Positions 11,404 to 16,724 of a DNA stretch of 16,724 nucleotides are shown one piece after another (position 1 is the first letter of the stretch; each line of letters begins with the position of its first letter). The position numbers and the translations under genes are program-made. The notes under the pieces are model-generated. The model was not told the DNA's origin and did not search any database. It saw only the letters and a program-made list of their open reading frames with translations. The DNA comes from a bacterium (GTDB lineage: Bacteria > Patescibacteriota > CPR2 > UBA1875 > JAJYID01): contig JAJYFH010000006.1 in NCBI GenBank assembly GCA_021791015.1, positions 1 through 16,724 on the forward strand, given 5' to 3'.

Positions 11404-13515
11404 TTATTTAACTAACTCGACAATACTAGTTTGCTTTTTGTCTACGTAACCAATTTCTTCATCGCATTTTGGACAGTATTTATGCTCTCCGGCCATATAA
11501 CCATGTTTCGGACAAATACTGAATGTTGGTGTAATAGTAAAGTATGGTAAGTGGAAGTTTTGAGCAACTTTTTTAACCAATTTTTTTACTTGTTCGTAAT
11601 CATCTATTTTTTCGCCTACAAATAAGTGAAGAACGGTTCCTCCGGTATATTTAGTCTGCAGATCGTCTTGTAACTCTAGAGCTTCAAAGATATCGTCCGT
11701 GTGATTTACGGGTAACTGTGAGGAATTTGTATAGTAAGGCTTTGCTCCAAACTTTGTGGCTTCTTCATTGGCAACAACAATGTCCGGATACAGCTCTTTA
11801 TCTTTGTTTGCGAACCTTCTGGTCGTTCCCTCACCCGGTGTTGCTTCCAAATTATACATATGACCAGTTTCTTTTTGAAATTCCACCATCTTCTTTCTAA
11901 TATGAGTCATCATCTCTTCAGCAAACTTTTTTCCCTTTGTTGTGGTAATATTTTCACCCTTCATGAAGTTCATTACCGACTCGTTCATGCCCAAAATACC
12001 GATTGTATTGAAGTGATTTTGCCAGTATGAACCCATCCTCTCCTTAATGCTTGAGAGGTAGCTCTTTGAATAAGGATACAAACCTGCTTCAGTCATACGA
12101 TCAATAACCTTCCTCTTAATCTCCAGCGATTCTTTAGCAACATCCAGAAGTTCATCGAGCCTTTTTAGGTAGTCCTTCTTATCCTTAGATAGGTAGCCAA
12201 TTCGGGGAAGATTTACCGTAACCACACCAATGCTTCCAGTTAGAGGATTAGCGCCAAAAAGCCCTCCTCCTCTTTTTCTGAGCTCTCTATTGTCTAATCT
12301 TAGTCTGCAGCACATACTTCTCGCGTCCTCAGGATCCATGTCTGAGTTAATAAAGTTAGAGAAGTATGGGATACCATATTTAGCGGTCATTTCCCATACT
12401 GGTTTCAAAATCGGGTTATCCCAATCAAAATCTTTGGTTATGTTGTATGTGGGAATTGGAAAAGTAAAAATTCTGCCCTTATGATCGCCTTTTAGCATAA
12501 TCTCAGCAAAAGCCTTATTGATCATATCCATCTCTTTCTGGAAGTCTTTGTATTTCTCCTTCTTAGCTTCACCGCCGATAATTACGTGCTCATCAGCTAA
12601 TGAACCGTTTGGGTTTAGATCGAGCGTAATGTTCGTAAAGGGCGTTTGGAATCCAACTCGTGTTGGAACGTTCATATTATAAATAAACTCCTGTATAGCC
12701 TGCTTCACGCCGCTATAATCCAGTTTGTCATATCGAACAAAAGGAGCGAGAAGGGTATCAAAACTTGAAACTGCCTGAGCACCTGCCGCTTCCTGCTGTG
12801 TAGTGAAAAGGAAGTTCACGAGCTGACCCAGCGCGGTTCGAAGATGCTTGGCCGGACCGCTCTCAACCTTTCCGGGAATACCTGTAATCCCCTTGATTAA
12901 AAGGTCTCTCAAGTCCCAGCCGCAACAATATGTAGCGAGATATCCTAGATCGTGAATATGTAAATCTCCTTCAACTTGTGCTTTCTTAATCCTTTCGGTA
13001 TAAACTTTGTTTAGCCAATATCTCTGGACAACTCTTTCGGACACAAAAACATGCATGCCCTGAAGAGAAAAGTTCATGTTTGAGTTTTCCTTGATTCTCC
13101 AGTCAGCGAGTGACAGGTAGTCCTCAACGAGCGCGTCAGAGTCAAGCAACGGCTTAATGTCGCGCATCTCGGCATGTTGTCGCCTGTAGAGTATGTAGGC
13201 TTTTGCTGTATCCTCAAATACGCTCTCCAGAAGGACATGTTCTACCGCATCCTGTATTTGTTCAACCTGAGGTACGTTTGATTCGTCAAATCTTTTATTA
13301 AGGTAGCTTGCTGCCTTGTCGGCAAGTTTTCGAGCAATGGAAACACCAAACTCCCCTGTTGCTTCGCCAGCTTTTCCTATAGCTAACACTATCTTTTCCT
13401 GGTCATAAGGAACTACTTCACCGCTTCTTTTTCTAATCTTCGTAAAAGGCTTCTTTTTCAAATAGCGTTTTGCGATTTTCAGCTGACCCTGCTCATCAGG
13501 AGAATTTTTCCCCAT
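11404..13515 (-). CDS. nrdD: Anaerobic (class III) ribonucleoside-triphosphate reductase, large part without the radical motif
   Basis: NrdD reduces ribonucleotides to deoxyribonucleotides without oxygen, using a glycyl radical. The 703-residue protein opens with an ATP-cone (about 28-120, beginning RKRSGEVVPYDQEKIVLAIG) for allosteric control. It continues through the barrel with family-typical stretches (YCCGWDLRDLL, TFPIPTYNIT, SMCCRLRLD) and ends with the zinc site CPKHGY...CPKC. The usual C-terminal RVxGY glycyl-radical motif is absent; it is on the next gene. I placed the start at ATG 13515, where GGAGG lies 5 nt upstream; an in-frame TTG at 13527 overlaps that site. The gene is 34 nt after nrdR and 18 nt before the radical peptide, in one operon. 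The protein should need both the small peptide and NrdG to work. Confidence 0.95.
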   Translation of the reverse strand: MGKNSPDEQGQLKIAKRYLKKKPFTKIRKRSGEVVPYDQEKIVLAIGKAGEATGEFGVSIARKLADKAASYLNKRFDESNVPQVEQIQDAVEHVLLESVFEDTAKAYILYRRQHAEMRDIKPLLDSDALVEDYLSLADWRIKENSNMNFSLQGMHVFVSERVVQRYWLNKVYTERIKKAQVEGDLHIHDLGYLATYCCGWDLRDLLIKGITGIPGKVESGPAKHLRTALGQLVNFLFTTQQEAAGAQAVSSFDTLLAPFVRYDKLDYSGVKQAIQEFIYNMNVPTRVGFQTPFTNITLDLNPNGSLADEHVIIGGEAKKEKYKDFQKEMDMINKAFAEIMLKGDHKGRIFTFPIPTYNITKDFDWDNPILKPVWEMTAKYGIPYFSNFINSDMDPEDARSMCCRLRLDNRELRKRGGGLFGANPLTGSIGVVTVNLPRIGYLSKDKKDYLKRLDELLDVAKESLEIKRKVIDRMTEAGLYPYSKSYLSSIKERMGSYWQNHFNTIGILGMNESVMNFMKGENITTTKGKKFAEEMMTHIRKKMVEFQKETGHMYNLEATPGEGTTRRFANKDKELYPDIVVANEEATKFGAKPYYTNSSQLPVNHTDDIFEALELQDDLQTKYTGGTVLHLFVGEKIDDYEQVKKLVKKVAQNFHLPYFTITPTFSICPKHGYMAGEHKYCPKCDEEIGYVDKKQTSIVELVK

Positions 13516-13549
13516 GCTCACCTCCAATTTTATTTAAACTTTTTTATTT

Positions 13550-13996
13550 TTATGAAATTTTTTCTAACTCTTTTTTAAAGCTATCTATGGTCTCAAAGGA
13601 TTTATATACTGAGGCAAAACGAACATATGCCACATCATCAAGCTTTTTTAATCCTGCTAGAACCACATCGCCAACCTCTTTGCTCTTTATTTCGGTAAGT
13701 CCTCGAGCTTTTAGATCTCTTTCTATGATGCTAACAAAATCTTCAATCTGTGCATCTGAGATTGGTCTTTTCTCTAGAGCTTTTTCAATACCATACTTTA
13801 GCTTTTCCCTTGAGAATGATTCTTTCTTGCCATCCTTTTTTAACACAACCAGCGAGGCAACTTCAATCCTTTCGTAAGTTGTGAAGCGGAAATCACATGC
13901 CCCACACTCGCGCCGCCTTCGAATAACATCCTCGCCTTCGGCGTTTCTTTTTTCAAGGACCTTTATTTTGCTTGACTTGCATTCAGGACAACGCAT
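13550..13996 (-). CDS. nrdR: Transcriptional repressor NrdR
   Basis: NrdR senses ATP/dATP and represses ribonucleotide reductase genes. The 148-residue protein has the zinc ribbon (Cys3, Cys6, Cys31, Cys34 in MRCPECKSSK and RRECGACDFRFTTYER), then an ATP-cone from about residue 46 (VVLKKDGKKESFSREKLKYGIEKA) to about 136. Length and layout are standard. It is the first gene of the operon, from a consensus promoter, with a 16-bp palindrome resembling an NrdR box between the predicted transcript start and the ATG. Autoregulation together with nrdD and nrdG is the simplest reading. Confidence 0.97.
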   Translation of the reverse strand: MRCPECKSSKIKVLEKRNAEGEDVIRRRRECGACDFRFTTYERIEVASLVVLKKDGKKESFSREKLKYGIEKALEKRPISDAQIEDFVSIIERDLKARGLTEIKSKEVGDVVLAGLKKLDDVAYVRFASVYKSFETIDSFKKELEKIS

Positions 13997-14020
13997 TTTG
14001 TTCCCCTAGTTAAAAAATTT

Positions 14021-14036
14021 ACACCACTTATGGTGT
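14021..14036. promoter_or_regulatory. NrdR-box candidate
   Basis: ACACCATAAGTGGTGT is a 16-bp dyad (ACACCA/TGGTGT) just downstream of the predicted start of the nrdR transcript. By my own comparison it agrees at about 12 of 16 positions with the published NrdR-box pattern acaCwAtATaTwGtgt. A clear second box at the usual spacing was not found. Confidence 0.6.
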
Positions 14037-14044
14037 GCAAAAAA

Positions 14045-14073
14045 ATAATAGACCACCAGATATAGCGTGTCAA
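14045..14073 (-). promoter_or_regulatory. Consensus promoter of the nrdR-nrdD-nrdG operon
   Basis: On the minus strand: TTGACA (14068-14073), a 17-nt spacer, TATTAT (14045-14050). The predicted start is near 14038, immediately before the NrdR-box candidate. Confidence 0.85.
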
Positions 14074-14177
14074 GCCTTTTCTTTTCCACTATTTATAAAC
14101 AAATTTTTCCCTTTTTTAAAAGCATATTTGCATTGTCCACAGGTGTTTTTGAACAAGTTTCCCTGGCTTTTTGTAAC

Positions 14178-14201
14178 AAAAAAGCCTCGGTTTTCGCCGA
14201 G
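14178..14201 (-). terminator. Terminator of the ftsZ remnant
   Basis: On the minus strand CTCGG pairs with CCGAG (14197-14201 with 14186-14190) over a 6-nt loop, followed after GC by a T6 run. It separates ftsZ transcription from the nrdR promoter. Confidence 0.8.
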
Positions 14202-14230
14202 ACTTTCTTTGTATCTATTTAAAGGGTTTT

Positions 14231-14596
14231 TTATTCCATTCTTTTTCTGATGAAGGCCGGGATTTCTAGTTCGTCGTCAAGCTCCTCTTCAAAACCTGGA
14301 TCTTCTTCAAAGATAGTCTTTGCAGTATCAATCGAGCCTACGGAAGTAGTCTTTGGACCTTCAAATCCTGTCGCAATAACCGTAATTTTTAGTTCATTTG
14401 ATAAACTTGGATCAATAACGGCGCCGAAGATAATGTTTGCATCAGGATCTACCGCTTCGGTTATAACCTTAGCTGCTTCGTCGATTTCGAACATTCCGAG
14501 GTCAGCTCCACCTGTTACATTAAAGAGAACACCCTTTGCTCCGTTAATGGAAAGCTCAAGTAACGGTGACCTGGTGTCGACACCAGGTGTTGACAT
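14231..14596 (-). pseudogene. ftsZ: FtsZ C-terminal fragment, truncated at a palindromic repeat
   Basis: FtsZ is the tubulin-like GTPase of the division ring. From SPLLELSINGAKGVLFNVTG through ANIIFGAVIDPSLSNELKIT and VIATGFE this is the FtsZ C-terminal domain. The product ends LEIPAFIRKRME, the conserved C-terminal peptide that binds FtsA and other partners. The whole N-terminal GTPase domain, with the GGGTGTG tubulin signature, is missing: the FtsZ match begins exactly at SPLLE. The eight preceding residues (MSTPGVDT...) are encoded by a palindromic repeat, which also supplies the ATG. Beyond it lies an unrelated ABC transporter. As drawn this cannot be a working FtsZ. Either the genome was rearranged at the repeat, leaving a remnant, or the assembly joins two regions wrongly. 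Confidence 0.88.
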
Positions 14597-14598
14597 GA
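14569..14598. repeat. Palindromic repeat, copy 2 (at the ftsZ breakpoint)
   Basis: Thirty bases identical to 10376-10405, in inverted orientation, including a 20-bp perfect palindrome (14569-14588). The side facing ftsZ has lost the outer bases of the palindrome seen in copy 1, so the junction falls inside the repeat arm. The other side ends 6 nt from the stop codon of the ABC transporter. Confidence 0.85.
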
Positions 14599-14604
14599 TT
14601 ATAA

Positions 14605-16359
14605 TTACTCCAGCATAGCACCGGACTGGATTCTGAACAATTCTGAATACAGCCCGCCGGCTTCGACAAGTTCTTTGTGAGTATCTTCCTCAACTATTCG
14701 CCCCTTTTCCAGAACGATAATCTTGTCAGCTTCCATAACAGTCGCTAGCCGGTGGGCAATGATGATGGTGGTCCTGCCCTTGATCACTCTCCAGATAGCC
14801 TCCTGAACGAGCTGCTCGGATTTTGAGTCAAGATGAGAAGTGGCTTCATCCAGAATGAGAATCGGCGGATTTTTTAGAAGGGCGCGAGCTATGGCCACTC
14901 TTTGCTTTTCGCCGCCGGAAAGCTTGATGCCCCTCTCACCAACAATCGTGTCATAACCGTGAGGCAAACCCATAATGAAAGTGTGAATGTTGGCAGCCTT
15001 TGCCGCTTTTTGAATTTCCTTCATTGAAGCTTTCGGGGTGCCGTACTTTATGTTCTCTTTGACTGAATCATTAAAAAGCATGGTTTCCTGCTGAACGACG
15101 CCGATATTCTCCCTCAAGGATTTCTGCGTCACGTCACGGATATCCTTGCCGTCAATTAAAATCTGTCCCTCGCTTACGTCGTAGAACCTGCCCAAAAGCT
15201 TGGCAATGGTGGATTTGCCTGTCCCTGAAGGCCCGACAAGAGCTACAGACTGGCCGGGATCTGCCGCAAAACAAACATTATGCAGGACTTTTCTCCCGCC
15301 ATTATAGGCAAATCCAACATTTTTGAACTCAACTTTTCCTTTTACTTTTTTGATTCTCTTGGCATTTGCCTTGTCGACGACCTTCGGCTTTGTTTCAAGG
15401 AAATCCAAGACATCTTCGATGGATTTCATCGCTTCTTGAGCGTCGTCATACAACCATGTCAAGTTGCCAATCGGCCAAATGATAAAATTGATGTAGGTCA
15501 CGTAGAGAAGGACATCGCCCGGAGTTATCTGCCCATACAGCGCTTTGAATGCTGCCATGGTCAAAATGACCACCCTGGCAAAGTCCATGACGCCGTATCG
15601 GCCCAAGACGAACGCCGCCCTCTTCTTGCCTCGAGCTACATTTAGGTCTGTCCATTTTCTGTTCTTTTTCCTGAAAAGTTTCGTCTCGTTGTCTTCCTGA
15701 ACAAATGATTTGACGGTATGTATGCCGGCAGCCACTTCATAAGTCTGGCCTCCGATCTTGTCATATTCCTCATTGACCTTTAGATGCATTGGATTGATCT
15801 TTTTGACAAGCCTGATAGTGCTTGTGAGGAAAATGCATGCTGAAACAAGGATAATAGCACCGGCGATAGGGTCAATTACAAACATCATTACCAGCGCAAA
15901 CACCGCCTGTATCATTTGGGCGGCAACCCAGTTTGATATCTGGCTAAGCAGCGAACCGGCTCTCGAGATACCGCGGTTAAAAGTGGCCATCATCGAACCT
16001 ACTCTCTCTTTTTCATAAAAATCAAGGGAAAGCTCAGTCAAATGCTTAAAAATCCTGTCACGAAGTATGCTCTGAGCGCCCGCCTCAAGCTTGGGAGCCA
16101 AATAATTCTTCGTGATATTTATAAATGTGTAAATTAAAAACATTATGAAAAGAATGGCGCCGATTACTATACCGTTTTCGATTCCTTGCTGCCTGCCGAT
16201 AGATTTTGAAACGATGCCTGTAATGTTATTTATGATTTGCTTGTAAACCAAAGGGGCAGCAGCTCCAACTAGCGCCTCAACAATAGCTAAAACAGAGAGT
16301 GACAGCATCACCCACTTCAGCGATTTCATTATTTGGTATAATTTTCTCAGATTTTTCAT
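14605..16359 (-). CDS. ABC exporter, fused membrane and ATPase half-transporter (MsbA/MDR-like)
   Basis: A 584-residue half-transporter expected to work as a dimer, moving lipids, peptides or drugs outward using ATP. The membrane part (about 1-320) has hydrophobic helices, e.g. about 18-40, 64-84, 148-185 and 262-300. The nucleotide-binding domain starts about 342 (GKVEFKNVGFAY). It shows Walker A GPSGTGKST (377-385), Q-loop VVQQETMLF, signature LSGGEKQR (481-488), Walker B ILILDE (501-506) and H-loop IAHRLAT. All catalytic residues are present. The open frame starts at GTG 16362 followed directly by ATG 16359; I use the ATG. No ribosome-binding site is visible. The gene ends next to a palindromic repeat, with no terminator of its own in the window. 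The substrate cannot be inferred. Confidence 0.93.
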   Translation of the reverse strand: MKNLRKLYQIMKSLKWVMLSLSVLAIVEALVGAAAPLVYKQIINNITGIVSKSIGRQQGIENGIVIGAILFIMFLIYTFINITKNYLAPKLEAGAQSILRDRIFKHLTELSLDFYEKERVGSMMATFNRGISRAGSLLSQISNWVAAQMIQAVFALVMMFVIDPIAGAIILVSACIFLTSTIRLVKKINPMHLKVNEEYDKIGGQTYEVAAGIHTVKSFVQEDNETKLFRKKNRKWTDLNVARGKKRAAFVLGRYGVMDFARVVILTMAAFKALYGQITPGDVLLYVTYINFIIWPIGNLTWLYDDAQEAMKSIEDVLDFLETKPKVVDKANAKRIKKVKGKVEFKNVGFAYNGGRKVLHNVCFAADPGQSVALVGPSGTGKSTIAKLLGRFYDVSEGQILIDGKDIRDVTQKSLRENIGVVQQETMLFNDSVKENIKYGTPKASMKEIQKAAKAANIHTFIMGLPHGYDTIVGERGIKLSGGEKQRVAIARALLKNPPILILDEATSHLDSKSEQLVQEAIWRVIKGRTTIIIAHRLATVMEADKIIVLEKGRIVEEDTHKELVEAGGLYSELFRIQSGAMLE

Positions 16360-16435
16360 CACAACAATTTAAGCAACTACACGATCTCTAATTGAATAAC
16401 TAGGCTTAACATCTTGCCATTCCAACTACCCCAAA

Positions 16436-16494
16436 GTCATTCCCGCGCAGGCGGGAATCTATTCAACCCGGATTCCCGCCTGCGCGGGAATGAC
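16436..16494. repeat. REP-like palindrome doublet (ATTCCCGC type)
   Basis: Two perfect 24-bp inverted copies (16436-16459 and 16471-16494) separated by 11 bp. Each arm is also a near-palindrome (ATTCCCGC-GCAG-GCGGGAAT) and starts GTCATTC. Sequences of this type are dispersed in many bacterial genomes. It lies between the divergently transcribed ABC exporter and response regulator genes; the rest of that 270-bp gap holds only the regulator's promoter. Confidence 0.9.
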
Positions 16495-16584
16495 AGAAAG
16501 ATCAGAGTGGAGTTAACGAACGGTAAAGATTTTATCATAAAATGCCTCTGCAAACAAGAAATTTTTCAAAAATTAATTACCCAA

Positions 16585-16613
16585 TTGACACGCGCGCAAA
16601 TTAATCATAATAT
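16585..16613 (+). promoter_or_regulatory. Consensus promoter of the response regulator gene
   Basis: TTGACA (16585-16590), a 17-nt spacer, TAATAT (16608-16613). The predicted start is near 16620, leaving a leader of about 15 nt. Confidence 0.8.
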
Positions 16614-16635
16614 CAGAATCACTAATACGAGTATC

Positions 16636-16724
16636 ATGGCTTATAAAATTCTTCTTGCCGAAGATGACATCCAACTTGTTGAGATGTACAAGCGAAAGTT
16701 CCAGCTTGAAGGATTTGAAGTGCA
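16636..16724 (+). CDS. Response regulator receiver domain, partial
   Basis: The 29 visible residues begin MAYKILLAEDDIQLVEMYKR, the standard opening of a two-component receiver domain: a hydrophobic strand followed by the acidic pair EDD that binds Mg2+ next to the phosphorylated aspartate. The gene runs off the right edge, so the phospho-acceptor Asp and any DNA-binding output domain cannot be seen. It has its own consensus promoter, diverging from the ABC exporter. It might be the partner of the membrane histidine kinase in this window, but nearly 10 kb separates them and a closer kinase may follow outside. Confidence 0.85.
   Translation, partial: MAYKILLAEDDIQLVEMYKRKFQLEGFEV

Noticed and set aside
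14250..14618. Plus-strand open frame opposite the ftsZ fragment
   Set aside because: Its serine-rich translation is the antisense of the acidic FtsZ tail; the FtsZ reading is unmistakable.
1..16724. Reassigned TGA codon, as in some Patescibacteria lineages
   Set aside because: Genes use TGG for tryptophan and TGA as a real stop, e.g. at the end of the GIY-YIG ORF; no gene needs read-through of TGA.
1..16724. CRISPR array or restriction/defence island
   Set aside because: No regularly spaced direct repeats were seen, and apart from the GIY-YIG ORF no cas, restriction or toxin-antitoxin-like proteins are present.

Overview
The window most likely comes from a Candidatus Patescibacteria (CPR) genome. 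This is inferred from style rather than a marker gene: AT-rich DNA, standard genetic code (TGA is used as a stop), compact genes, several starts that look leaderless, an 81-residue GIY-YIG protein of the kind common in that group, an LCP cell-wall protein, and a class III ribonucleotide reductase with NrdR as the only complete nucleotide-making set. The exact lineage cannot be read from this stretch.

Left part (1-4625). The edge holds the start of a zinc-ribbon transposase whose frame is broken at an A8 run. An N-terminally truncated polysaccharide deacetylase, an LCP (LytR-CpsA-Psr) envelope protein and tRNA-Glu(UUC) follow, all on the minus strand. Then comes the most striking feature: an RNase P RNA gene (rnpB, about 780 nt) on the plus strand. 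Its P3 helix is a perfect 19-bp stem closed by a 277-nt loop that is almost entirely a GIY-YIG nuclease ORF with its own extended -10 promoter. Its P12 helix is a second perfect 19-bp stem with an 84-nt loop. A stand-alone PEP-utilizing mobile-domain protein and a convergent 62-aa protein come next.

Middle part (4625-10365). A membrane histidine kinase (7TM-like, GAF, HisKA, HATPase), a Rossmann-fold protein of unknown function and a four-helix membrane protein lie on the minus strand. A Nudix hydrolase (plus) and an RdgB/HAM1 pyrophosphatase (minus) overlap tail to tail; both belong to nucleotide-pool housekeeping families.

Right part (10376-16724). A minus-strand operon nrdR - nrdD - stand-alone glycyl-radical peptide - nrdG has a consensus promoter and a palindromic NrdR-box candidate at the predicted transcript start. 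The glycyl-radical motif normally at the NrdD C-terminus is on a separate 48-codon gene with its own Shine-Dalgarno site. Upstream of the operon lies only the C-terminal third of ftsZ, cut exactly at a palindromic repeat. A second, inverted copy of that repeat sits before rdgB, so the two copies bracket the operon. An MsbA-like ABC exporter, a REP-like palindrome doublet and the start of a response regulator with a consensus promoter complete the window.
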